Shown here one piece after another: positions 55,848-63,927 of a DNA stretch of 64,000 nucleotides. The stretch comes from an uncultured Brachyspira sp. (GTDB lineage Bacteria > Spirochaetota > Brachyspiria > Brachyspirales > Brachyspiraceae). The notes beneath the pieces are model-generated. The model worked only from the letters and a program-made list of their open reading frames with translations. It was not told where the DNA came from and made no database searches. A program made the translations under genes and the position numbers. Positions within the stretch are counted from its first letter, which is position 1. Each line of letters opens with the position of its first letter. The stretch covers positions 34,253 to 98,252 of the forward strand of contig NZ_CALXYQ010000008.1 in the NCBI RefSeq assembly GCF_944393015.1, read 5' to 3'.

Positions 55848-56360
55848 ATGCAAAAACAAATCAAAATTTTATTAACAATTTTAATGGCTTTAGCCTTAGC
55901 AGTATCATGTGCTAAAAACAACCCAAACAATCCAACAGAAGACCCAAATATACCACCAGATAATGAATGGGTAAATAATCCTAATTTTACTAAATTACAG
56001 AAAACATGGCAAGATAAGGATTACAATACTTCTAAATATGTTATTACTGATAACAAATTCGATAGTTTATATAATGATTCAGTAAGTTATTCTTTTGATA
56101 TAAAATATATTAACTGGAGTAGTGATACTGCAGGTATAATATACGGACAATATACAGCTAATTCATATTCACAAGAAGTAGTAGGAAAATATTATGCTGT
56201 TTCATTTAAAGATTTGACAGATACAACTGTAAAAATTTCTGGTGCTTATAAAAGCGGAGGAGTTTCTGCAACTGATACATTAGCAGAAGCAAAAACTACA
56301 TTCACTGAAGCTGGCGGTTATTTTGGTGTTTATTCAGATTGTACTGCTGTTACTAAATAA
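55848..56360 (+). CDS. Riboswitch-controlled lipoprotein 1, unknown family
   Basis: 170 residues with a lipoprotein signal peptide (MQKQIKILLTILMALALAVSC, Cys21) and an Asn/Pro-rich tether (NNPNNPTEDPNIPPDNE). The mature domain is beta-rich and aromatic, with YSFDIKYINWSSDTAGIIYG and KYYAVSFKDLTDTTVKISG. The signal peptide is nearly identical to that of lipoprotein 3, and the mature part is more divergent. It follows the first riboswitch, with ATG 55848 after AAAGGAG. Its control by cobalamin and a downstream TonB-dependent receptor suggest a surface role in corrinoid capture. That is inference; no known B12-binding motif is visible. Confidence 0.75.
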   Translation: MQKQIKILLTILMALALAVSCAKNNPNNPTEDPNIPPDNEWVNNPNFTKLQKTWQDKDYNTSKYVITDNKFDSLYNDSVSYSFDIKYINWSSDTAGIIYGQYTANSYSQEVVGKYYAVSFKDLTDTTVKISGAYKSGGVSATDTLAEAKTTFTEAGGYFGVYSDCTAVTK

Positions 56361-56374
56361 TTTAGAGGTATACC

Positions 56375-56926
56375 ATGAAAACTAAAAAATCATATTTATT
56401 AATTATAATATTTTCATTAATTATATCATGTTCTAATCCTTCTACAAATCCTGATAATAATAATCAAAATACTTCATCATCTGTAAAGGCTGTAACTTCT
56501 GGAGTGCATACTATACAATACGGAACTAAAACTTCTGAAATTGATGTAACAGATGAAGCTCAGTTAAAAACTTTATGGATTACTCTAGTATCTGGAAAAA
56601 ATGTTTATAAATCAAGTGATTATTCAGCTGTAAGCGGAAACTTTGATAATAATGCTAATTATTATGACAGTACCGATACAGTAAATATAAGAACAAAATT
56701 TATAAAATGTGCAGTATATGAATATAATAATAAAAAATATCTTGCTGCTGTATATTGGGATAATAAAAATACAGGCATGCCTAGCAGTTACCGTTTGATA
56801 ATTGCAGACGAAAACGGCATTGAGCAGGCTTGGTACGGCGGCGGAAGCGATGAAAGTGTTATACCAGATGAAAATACTCAGTGGACTAAATATGATTTTG
56901 TTTTCGGATATTTAAAAGAATATTAA
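56375..56926 (+). CDS. Riboswitch-controlled lipoprotein 2, unknown family
   Basis: 183 residues with signal peptide and lipobox IISC (Cys19), followed by an Asn/Ser-rich tether. The mature domain contains NANYYDSTDTVNIRTKF, YEYNNKKYLAAVYWDN and EQAWYGGGSDESV. The first two recur in lipoprotein 3 (CNYYNDGDTTITAKF, GGLYYN). The fragment at 55338-55460 is the same gene family. It begins 14 bp after lipoprotein 1 with AGAGG, so both are on the riboswitch 1 message. Function is unknown; I infer an envelope or surface protein for corrinoid uptake by context. Confidence 0.72.
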   Translation: MKTKKSYLLIIIFSLIISCSNPSTNPDNNNQNTSSSVKAVTSGVHTIQYGTKTSEIDVTDEAQLKTLWITLVSGKNVYKSSDYSAVSGNFDNNANYYDSTDTVNIRTKFIKCAVYEYNNKKYLAAVYWDNKNTGMPSSYRLIIADENGIEQAWYGGGSDESVIPDENTQWTKYDFVFGYLKEY

Positions 56927-56940
56927 TTTAATAAAAATAT

Positions 56941-56973
56941 AAGGGGCGGCGATATAAAGCCGTTCCTTTTTAT
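56941..56973 (+). terminator. Terminator of lipoprotein cassette 1
   Basis: AAGGGGCGGC and GCCGTTCCTT form a 10-bp stem with two G-U pairs, followed by a T tract. A related hairpin ends the decayed cassette near 55465-55497. Confidence 0.75.
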
Positions 56974-57114
56974 TTTTTAATAATAGTAATTTTTATATAA
57001 AAAATATAATTGTTACATTTTATTAAACAGTACATTTTTTTATATACATAAATATAAAAAATATCATTTTGTGAAAATTATATCATCTTTTTGAACTTTA
57101 TTTGTAAAAACAGC

Positions 57115-57142
57115 TTGATAAAAAAACATTAGAATATATAAT
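57115..57142 (+). promoter_or_regulatory. Promoter of lipoprotein cassette 2
   Basis: TTGATA (57115-57120) and TATAAT (57137-57142) are 16 bp apart. Surrounding sequence resembles the cassette 1 promoter. Confidence 0.65.
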
Positions 57143-57167
57143 ACAATGCGTATAAATAATAATTTAT

Positions 57168-57296
57168 ATATGGGAATGAGGGTGAAAATCCTTCGCTGGC
57201 ACGCAACCGTAAAGCTTAATTCAATAGAAATTAACGAAGTCGGATACCATTTTATACAGGCGAGTGCACTATCAAAAATTATGCACTCCTTTATTA
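57168..57296 (+). ncRNA. Cobalamin riboswitch, copy 2
   Basis: Nearly identical to copy 1 over the aptamer (57171-57270), differing at single bases such as AACGAAGTCGG for AACAAAGTCGG. GAGTGCA (57262-57268) pairs with TGCACTC (57282-57288). CTCCTTTATT (57286-57295) complements the ribosome site AATAAAGGAG (57321-57330). The loop between the arms differs from copy 1 while both arms are conserved, which supports a functional stem. Confidence 0.85.
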
Positions 57297-57338
57297 AAAT
57301 TGCTATCAATTAAAAATTTAAATAAAGGAGCATTATTT

Positions 57339-57900
57339 ATGCAAAAACAAATCAAAATTTTATTAACAATTTTAATGGCTTTAGCCTTAGCAGTATCATG
57401 TACTAAAACTCCAACTAACCCAACTAATGATGGTTCAGGAAACGGATCAGATGGAAATAGAACATATACTTTCATAGCTTCAGAAGAAATGTTGGCAAAA
57501 CCTTGGACTGACCAAACAAAAAAAGATTATTTTTTAAATAGTTGGAAAGGTAATTTCGCAAATCAAACTATATATAAAGACAGCACACTTTCTACTATAA
57601 ATGGTACAACAGATGCAGATTGTAATTATTACAATGATGGAGATACTACTATTACAGCAAAATTCAAATATGCTACTAATGTAGTTAATAATGAAAAAAA
57701 ATTATATAGGCGGTTTATATTATAATGCTAGTGGTTTTACTGGTTATAAATGGTATATTATGTACATTAATGAAGAAGGTGCTGAAATATGTGTTAATGC
57801 TAAAAAAACTTTAAGTGATGATGAAAATACTTATCCAGATGCTAGTACGGAATGGTGGGATACTCCAAGTGCAACTTATGGATATGTTAAATTAAATTAA
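57339..57900 (+). pseudogene. Riboswitch-controlled lipoprotein 3, frameshifted at a run of eight A
   Basis: The ATG at 57339 has the AAAGGAG site and gives a signal peptide with Cys21 (LALAVSC). The frame runs through CNYYNDGDTTITAKF to a premature stop at 57725. Loss of one A from the A8 run at 57694-57701 rejoins the frame, giving NNEKNYIGGLYYNASG and continuing to TAA at 57900, a family-typical 186 residues or so. The downstream part aligns with lipoprotein 2. The lesion in a homopolymer could be a sequencing error, a true mutation, or a phase-variable or slippage site. The longer frame opening at 57264 is not real; it would read through the riboswitch. Confidence 0.7.
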
Positions 57901-57921
57901 TTTAATAATTGAATAATAATC

Positions 57922-57951
57922 AAGGGAGAATTATTTTATTTCTCCCTTTTT
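57922..57951 (+). terminator. Terminator/attenuator directly before the TonB-dependent receptor
   Basis: AAGGGAGAA (57922-57930) and TTCTCCCTT (57940-57948) form a 9-bp stem followed by T tracts. The receptor ATG is at 57960, only a few bases later, with no promoter between. Receptor transcription should therefore depend on reading through this hairpin. Confidence 0.6.
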
Positions 57952-57959
57952 ATACGAAT

Positions 57960-59945
57960 ATGAAAAAACTAAATATTTACTTCACAGCATTATTTATTAT
58001 AACAGCAATATTTTTTAAGGCTCAAAACATCAATGCCCAGACTTACCTTATAAGAGAACTTAAAGGCGGTATTTGGGTTACTTCTCAAGTTGAAATTACT
58101 AATGCAGTTCAGACGAATCAAACAAACAACATTGCAGCTGCTCCAAATATTCCTAAAAATCCTATCAAGATAAACAGCAATGTAATAACCTCTGAAGAAA
58201 TTGAAAGAAGAGGTTATAAAAATGCTCAGGAAGTATTAGCTAATCAGCCGGGATTCGTTAATAAAGGTTCTTATATGGGTAATGAATCAGTTGAGCCTGC
58301 AGGAGGAAGTGCCGACAACATGAAAATATATGTTAATGGTGTTCTTATGAATACAGCTAAAGGAAATGCCGATGCCGGAGTTGATTTAAGGAGAATACCC
58401 TCAAACTTGATAGAAAAAATTGAAATTATAGGAAACTCTATTTATATAACTACTAAAACACCAGTAGAAGATATTTTATTAATATCATTGGGTTATGGTG
58501 CATATAACACTGTTACACCATCAATACTCTTCTCTAAAAATTTTGACAACAAACATATTGTTACTTTTACAGCCGATTCTTATTATACTGACGGCAATTA
58601 TTATTATGATTTTTCAAATCAAGCAGGAAAACCTATAATAGGATATCTTAATGATAATAAACAGCTTATTATAAACTCATCATTAGATTATAGATATAAT
58701 TTTGAAAATAAAGATTATTTAAGGGCTTTTGTTAATATATCATATTCGGATGCGGTATCAAAATATAAATTACCTCCGGACAACACAACCGATTCATGGT
58801 TTAAATTTACTACACTAACTTCATCTATATCATACAATGGATTTTCTGATATACTTGATTATAATGTAAATTTATCTTATGTATTTGATTCTTTTGTAGA
58901 CAGACCATATTATAAAAATGGAAAACCTATTTCTGATTATAAATCGCATGGAATAGCTTTAAATGCTAATCTTTCAAGAATGGATGAACTTTTGCCAAAT
59001 ACAATAACATTATATAATAAATTAACTCCTGAATATAGATATGACTTTTTAATGGAAGATAAAAACGCAGTAGAAACAAATTATAATTTTATACCTCAAA
59101 GACATTCTTTATCATTATTGTATGAACCTCAATTATCATTTGGTTATTGGGATGATAATACGCCAATATTTTCATTGCTTCCAAGTATAAGATATGAATT
59201 TCAGCATGAAGATTTTGACAATAGCAGGAATAATAATTATTTAGCATATACTGTTGGATTTAACTTAAACTTTTATAAAGGATACAGTTTATATTTTTCA
59301 TATTCTCATGATTATTCTGTACCTACTTTCAATGATTTATTTTATAATAATTTTGGAAACCCTTATTTAAAGCCTGAAGAATACAATCAAATATATACTA
59401 AACTTACTTTAGAGCCAATCACAAATTTAAAAATAGAAACTTCCTACACATACACAGTATATACAAATAAAATAGTTTGGTATTCAACAATTCCTCAAAA
59501 TGTAGACTCGGCAATCTCTCATATAGTTACGCCAAGTGTAGAATATAGTATACCTTTTGCCCAGTATCATAAAATAAAAACAAAAATAGGTTATTCTTAT
59601 CAGCTTGCATATATGGGGAAAGATAAACTGCCAAAAATAGGCTTGCCGGAGCATGTAGTTACTGCATTATTAGGTTATGACTTTGTACCAAAAAATAAAA
59701 TATTAAGTTCATTATCTTTAAATATTTACTACACCTACTCTGCCCCAAGACCTTTATCTGAATATAAGCCTATATATTATTCAGAAGTTTTTCATGATTT
59801 TAATATATCATTCTATTCTATATGGTTTGAGCATTTAATATTTTCTATGCATTTTAAAAATATTTTAAATAGAACACCTATTCTATCTACCTATTCTGTT
59901 GCTAAACCATTTACTTGGGAATTTGAGATTGGATATAATTTTTAA
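57960..59945 (+). CDS. TonB-dependent outer-membrane receptor, probably for cobalamin/corrinoids
   Basis: About 661 residues from ATG 57960 (MKKLNIYFTALFIITAIF), a good signal peptide ending near AQ. The frame opens 51 bp upstream, but that part overlaps the terminator. A plug domain follows at about residues 60-160, with INSNVITSEEIERRGYKNAQEVLANQPG, MKIYVNGVLMNTA and GVDLRRIPSNLIEKIEII. A barrel of alternating strands ends in aromatic Phe (FEIGYNF). It lacks an obvious TonB box in my reading. Ligand assignment as cobalamin rests on the two riboswitches upstream, and BtuB-like length supports it. No obvious ribosome site precedes the ATG. Confidence 0.78.
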   Translation: MKKLNIYFTALFIITAIFFKAQNINAQTYLIRELKGGIWVTSQVEITNAVQTNQTNNIAAAPNIPKNPIKINSNVITSEEIERRGYKNAQEVLANQPGFVNKGSYMGNESVEPAGGSADNMKIYVNGVLMNTAKGNADAGVDLRRIPSNLIEKIEIIGNSIYITTKTPVEDILLISLGYGAYNTVTPSILFSKNFDNKHIVTFTADSYYTDGNYYYDFSNQAGKPIIGYLNDNKQLIINSSLDYRYNFENKDYLRAFVNISYSDAVSKYKLPPDNTTDSWFKFTTLTSSISYNGFSDILDYNVNLSYVFDSFVDRPYYKNGKPISDYKSHGIALNANLSRMDELLPNTITLYNKLTPEYRYDFLMEDKNAVETNYNFIPQRHSLSLLYEPQLSFGYWDDNTPIFSLLPSIRYEFQHEDFDNSRNNNYLAYTVGFNLNFYKGYSLYFSYSHDYSVPTFNDLFYNNFGNPYLKPEEYNQIYTKLTLEPITNLKIETSYTYTVYTNKIVWYSTIPQNVDSAISHIVTPSVEYSIPFAQYHKIKTKIGYSYQLAYMGKDKLPKIGLPEHVVTALLGYDFVPKNKILSSLSLNIYYTYSAPRPLSEYKPIYYSEVFHDFNISFYSIWFEHLIFSMHFKNILNRTPILSTYSVAKPFTWEFEIGYNF

Positions 59946-59995
59946 TAAAAAAATAAAAGAATAAATAAAATATTTGTTTTTCATAAAATGAAACA

Positions 59996-60041
59996 TTCAT
60001 ATTTTTTGTTTTATATTGAACATATCACTCAAAAATATGAA
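59996..60041. repeat. Inverted repeat after the receptor gene
   Basis: TTCATATTTTTTG and CAAAAATATGAA form an AT-rich stem around a 21-nt loop. It may terminate the receptor transcript weakly; the T tract is poor. Confidence 0.3.
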
Positions 60042-60069
60042 ACAAATTTAGTATTTTAATAATATTCTA

Positions 60070-60097
60070 TTGACTTTTATGTACATACCTATATACT
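60070..60097 (+). promoter_or_regulatory. Promoter of the iron alcohol dehydrogenase gene
   Basis: TTGACT (60070-60075) and TATACT (60092-60097) are 16 bp apart, about 58 bp before the ATG at 60155. Confidence 0.45.
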
Positions 60098-60154
60098 TAA
60101 TATTAGTAGAGCTCCAATAAATGTTCTGCCTATATGCTGTAATAGGAGTTGTCA

Positions 60155-61285
60155 ATGATAGAATTCATATTAAATACAAAAATAATATCTGGTCATAACG
60201 CTTTATTAGAATTAGACTTTTCAAAATTTAAAAGAGTTTCTATTTTTACAGACAATAATATGCTTAAAATCGGTGCCTGTGATTCGACAATAGAATTAAT
60301 GAAAAAAAATAATATAGATTATGAAATTTTTTCGGATATAGAACCTGATCCTAGTTTTGAAATAGTTATAAAATGTTTAAGTAAAATTTTAACATTTGAA
60401 TCAGATACCATAATAGCCATAGGAGGCGGTTCGGTAATAGACACTGCTAAATCTGTCATATATTTTGCTTTAGAAATAAATAAAAGAATGCCAAGCGGTT
60501 TAAAAAAGCCTTTCTTCATAGCAGTCCCTACTACAAGCGGTACAGGTTCTGAAGTTACTTCATATGCTGTAATCACTGATAAAGAAAATCATCAAAAAGT
60601 TCCTTTGCTTTCAAATAAAATGCTTCCTGATATAGCTTTACTAGACTCTCAATTTACTTTGACCGTACCTCCTAGAATAACTGCTGAAACAGGAATGGAT
60701 GTTATGACTCATGCCTTTGAGTCTTATGTATCTGTTAATTCAAGCCCATTTACTATGCCTTATAGCGAATATGCTATAATAGGAGTTTTTAATAATATTT
60801 CAAAAGCTGTTCATAATGGAAAGGATGTTAAGGCAAGAATAGCTATGCATGAATTATCCTGTACTGCTGGAATAGCTTTTAATAATGCAGGCTTAGGTTT
60901 AATACATGCTATGGCTCATGCTTTAGGAGGAAGATTCCGTCAGCCTCATGGAAGAGCTAATGCAATATTAATGCCTTATGTTATAGAATATAATGCTATG
61001 CACTGTAAAAAATCTGCTGCTAAATATGCAAAAATTATCACTCTATTAAATGTTAAAAATATAGATGATATCACTGCAAGTAAAATATTAAAATCTCTTA
61101 TTTTAGAATTAAATAAAACAATAGGAATAAATCAGAAAATAACAGATTATGGCGTAGATAAAGCAGAATTTGAAAATGCAATAGATGAAATGGCTTCACA
61201 TGCTCTTAAAGATGTATGTATATTAACTAATCCTGTTAAGCCTAGTTTGGAAGATGTAAAAAATATATATAGAAATCTAATTTAA
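60155..61285 (+). CDS. Iron-containing alcohol dehydrogenase (group III)
   Basis: A 376-residue NAD(P)-linked dehydrogenase. The nucleotide-binding motif is IAIGGGSVIDTAKS near residue 90. The metal-binding region is MDVMTHAFESYVS (Asp, His) and HAMAHALGGRFRQPHGRAN (two His). PTTSGTGSEVTSYAVIT is the family signature. Start ATG 60155 follows AGGAG with ideal spacing; a TTG 6 bp upstream is less likely. It resembles propanol/ethanol dehydrogenases of the PduQ/EutG group. Those accompany B12-dependent diol or ethanolamine pathways elsewhere, which makes its place after a cobalamin locus suggestive but unproved. Confidence 0.88.
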   Translation: MIEFILNTKIISGHNALLELDFSKFKRVSIFTDNNMLKIGACDSTIELMKKNNIDYEIFSDIEPDPSFEIVIKCLSKILTFESDTIIAIGGGSVIDTAKSVIYFALEINKRMPSGLKKPFFIAVPTTSGTGSEVTSYAVITDKENHQKVPLLSNKMLPDIALLDSQFTLTVPPRITAETGMDVMTHAFESYVSVNSSPFTMPYSEYAIIGVFNNISKAVHNGKDVKARIAMHELSCTAGIAFNNAGLGLIHAMAHALGGRFRQPHGRANAILMPYVIEYNAMHCKKSAAKYAKIITLLNVKNIDDITASKILKSLILELNKTIGINQKITDYGVDKAEFENAIDEMASHALKDVCILTNPVKPSLEDVKNIYRNLI

Positions 61286-61320
61286 AAAATAATTATAGTT
61301 TATTTATTTGATAATGTTTT

Positions 61321-61599
61321 ATATATACCTAAACAACTATAGTTTATCAAAAAAATAGTTTTTATGTTTTTATTATTTTCGGGGACTAGCCCCCGCCCCC
61401 CCACTTCTTTTGGTGACCCAAAGAAGCAAAAGGACTGCATTTTTAACTTAAATTTTAGGTATCACCATACATTTAATACATATTCTTGAAATATTAAGTC
61501 GTAGTATATGCGTTTTTTGCAACTTTTTTGAGCGACAAAAAAGTTGATAATACATTTACAAAATATAAAAATTGATAAAATATAGTTGTTTAAATATAT
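61321..61599. mobile_element. Small MITE-like inverted-repeat element, short form (about 279 bp)
   Basis: The ends match the 8054-8368 element. The left end reads ATACCTAAACAACTATAGTTTATCAA and the right end TTGATAAAATATAGTTGTTTAAATATAT, a near-perfect inverted pair. Internal GGGGACTAGCCCCCG, CTTCTTTTGGTGACCCAAAGAAG and CAACTTTTTTGAGCGACAAAAAAGTTG hairpins are present. There is no coding frame. The next gene's longer alternative start (61586) falls inside its right end. Confidence 0.55.
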
Positions 61600-61705
61600 T
61601 AGATGTATACAAATTATTTATTTTAATTTTCACAAAAAATATTTTGCAATTTTAATTTACTTTAGTATAATCTTTTATATATATAAAAAATATAATGAGT
61701 TTCTT

Positions 61706-63475
61706 ATGTTAAAAGATATATCTAATTATATAAAATATAGAATTGACAGAATGCTTAATAAAGGGCTTTTCTATCAATTAATGCTTTTAGTATTTGCAAT
61801 TATAATTCTGCTTTTAATAGTATCAATATTTATAATAGTTTTTTTTCAGTATCCGCCTAAAGATGCATTTTGGGATAGTTTGATGCAGTTTATAGATACT
61901 GGAAATATATCATCTGTTGAAGGAAATACTGGTATTGTTATAACTTTTTTAATGGTAACTTTTGTAGGGGTATGCGGCTGGGGTTCTCTTATAGCTATGA
62001 TTAATAAAGCTTTGCAGGATAGAATAAATAATCTAAGTAAAGGCAATGCATTTATAATGGAAAAAAATCATGCCATTATTTTAGGATACGGTGAAGAAGC
62101 TCTCACTATAATAGAAGAATTCATTAAAGCCAAAGTAAAAACTATTGTAATATTATCTGAACATAATGTCGATGTTATAAGAAAAAGAGTTTCATTTATA
62201 AAAGGATATAAAAAAACAAATATAATAATAAGAGAAGGAACTACAAGCAGAATAGAAAATATAAAGCTATTAAATATATCAAAATCATCAAGCATATCAA
62301 TAATAAATAATGATGATACAGAATCACTAAATATATTATTAGCTTTAAAAAAGATTATAGAAGAAATTGACGAAAATAAAATTGAAAACAAAATTAATAT
62401 ATGTGCATTAGTTCATGAAGAAGATACTATTGAAATAATCAAATCTATTGAAAATAAAAATTTTGTTATTCATGTAATTTATAAATATGAAATTCTTTAT
62501 AAACTTATAGCACAAAGTATAATTTATACCGGACTAAGCAATGTTTATGAAGATCTATTTTCTAATGACGGAAATGTATTTTATATAGAAAATGATCATG
62601 ATTTTGATAATTGGAAATTTGAAGATGCAGCTTCAAAATATTTTGATAAGGGCATGATATTACTTGGAATAACAAAAGAAGATAGAAGTCAAATTTTAAT
62701 ACCTAATTATGATTATATAATAAAAAAAGAAAACAGACTAATAATATTATCAAAAAACAATTATGATAATACTATAAAAGAATATCCTGATATAAAACCT
62801 AATATCATTAAATATAAAAACAATATTCTATTAATATGTGAAGAAAAAAGATATAATGAAATAATAAAAGAAATTTCAGAATATATAGAAAATAATAATA
62901 TCACTATGTTAAGTTATGATTTGATAAAATCCCAAAAGAACAAATATAAATTCATGCTAGAAAAACTAAAAAAAGAAAATACAACAAAAATAGTATTAAT
63001 ATCAGAGGATAATATCACAGATGTAAAAAGTATTAATATACTTTTAATAATAAGAGAAATAATCAAAAAAGAAAAATTAAATATAGCAATATTATCATTA
63101 TTAAACTCAATACAAAAAAGGAATTTAATATATTCAGATGATGTAAGAGACTTTATAGTAAGCGGTAAACTTATAGGTATGCTTATGGCTCAGGCTTCTA
63201 TAAGCTCAAATATATTATATATTTTCTACGGACTTCTAAGCAGAAATGGAAAAGATATTATAATGTCTCCATATTCTGATTATTTCAATGAATCTAGAAC
63301 TTTTAAAGATGTATATTTTACTCTATTAAAGAAAAAAACAATCTTAATTGGAATTAAAAGATACAATGATATTATTTTAAATCCTAATTCTGAATGCATG
63401 CTTGACAATAAAGATGAAATTGTAATTATAACAAATTATATATTAGAAGAAGAAAATGAAGAATTAATTTTTTAA
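61706..63475 (+). CDS. CASTOR/POLLUX-like ion channel protein with RCK domains
   Basis: 589 residues from ATG 61706 (MLKDISNYIKYRIDRMLN). An upstream frame from 61586 overlaps the mobile element and is unlikely. A membrane helix lies at about 22-48. A pore-like loop (DAFWDSLMQFIDTGNISS) and a second helix (TGIVITFLMVTFVGVCGWGSLI) come next, then an N-terminal RCK domain starting KNHAIILGYGEEALTIIEEF. A second RCK-like domain begins near ILLICEEKRYNEII. The pore loop lacks a TVGYG filter. Bacterial relatives of plant CASTOR/POLLUX share this layout and conduct monovalent or divalent cations. Ion selectivity is unknown. Confidence 0.75.
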   Translation: MLKDISNYIKYRIDRMLNKGLFYQLMLLVFAIIILLLIVSIFIIVFFQYPPKDAFWDSLMQFIDTGNISSVEGNTGIVITFLMVTFVGVCGWGSLIAMINKALQDRINNLSKGNAFIMEKNHAIILGYGEEALTIIEEFIKAKVKTIVILSEHNVDVIRKRVSFIKGYKKTNIIIREGTTSRIENIKLLNISKSSSISIINNDDTESLNILLALKKIIEEIDENKIENKINICALVHEEDTIEIIKSIENKNFVIHVIYKYEILYKLIAQSIIYTGLSNVYEDLFSNDGNVFYIENDHDFDNWKFEDAASKYFDKGMILLGITKEDRSQILIPNYDYIIKKENRLIILSKNNYDNTIKEYPDIKPNIIKYKNNILLICEEKRYNEIIKEISEYIENNNITMLSYDLIKSQKNKYKFMLEKLKKENTTKIVLISEDNITDVKSINILLIIREIIKKEKLNIAILSLLNSIQKRNLIYSDDVRDFIVSGKLIGMLMAQASISSNILYIFYGLLSRNGKDIIMSPYSDYFNESRTFKDVYFTLLKKKTILIGIKRYNDIILNPNSECMLDNKDEIVIITNYILEEENEELIF

Positions 63476-63482
63476 TATAATA

Positions 63483-63827
63483 TCATTCTAAGAGTTTTAC
63501 TATATTATTATAATTGTTCATCTTAGCATAATATAAAGCATCATTTCCATGTTTATTTACTATAGATTTATCAGCATTTGCTTTTATTAACAACTCTACA
63601 ACTTTAACATGTCCTTCCATACATGCTAATATAAGAGCGGTATTTCCTACATCATCCTGTATATTAACATTAATATTTTTAGCAATGATTTTTTCTATAA
63701 CATCTTCATCCCCAAATATTGCAGCATCTAAAAATGTTTCTTCATCTTGATTTAATGGATAAAGTTTATCAAATGATATAAAAGTTAAAGCTATGATCAT
63801 TAATGGTATGAGTATAATATTTTTCAT
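63483..63827 (-). CDS. Small exported ankyrin-repeat protein
   Basis: A 114-residue protein with a signal peptide (MKNIILIPLMIIALTFIS) and about three ankyrin repeats, including DVGNTALILACMEGHVKVVELLI and KHGNDALYYAKMNN. A GGAGG ribosome site is well placed. It converges with the channel gene, with stops 7 bp apart. It probably acts in the periplasm through protein binding; no partner is evident. The larger ankyrin protein encoded at 38589-40529 is of the same class. Confidence 0.75.
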   Translation of the reverse strand: MKNIILIPLMIIALTFISFDKLYPLNQDEETFLDAAIFGDEDVIEKIIAKNINVNIQDDVGNTALILACMEGHVKVVELLIKANADKSIVNKHGNDALYYAKMNNYNNIVKLLE

Positions 63828-63874
63828 TATGAATATCCTCCTCTTTTATTATCGGAGAAAAATTATTTATAGTT

Positions 63875-63917
63875 AAAAAATAAAACCATTCTCAAATAAT
63901 AATTCAAGAATGGTTTT
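63875..63917 (-). terminator. Terminator of the tRNA-Ala transcript
   Basis: AAAACCATTCT (63882-63892) and AGAATGGTTTT (63907-63917) form an 11-bp perfect stem. On the minus strand it is followed by a T-rich tract. Confidence 0.75.
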
Positions 63918-63927
63918 ATGACCGATG

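Noticed and set aside
55658..55930. A 90-codon minus-strand frame across riboswitch copy 1, with a similar one at 57064-57309
   Set aside because: They are antisense to the conserved riboswitch, which explains why the two look alike. They have no start signals.
57264..57338. N-terminal extension of lipoprotein 3
   Set aside because: It would translate part of the riboswitch expression platform. The ATG at 57339 has a perfect ribosome site and a signal peptide.
61586..61705. Forty-residue N-terminal extension of the channel protein
   Set aside because: It overlaps the right end of a mobile element and has no ribosome site. The ATG at 61706 gives a normal protein.
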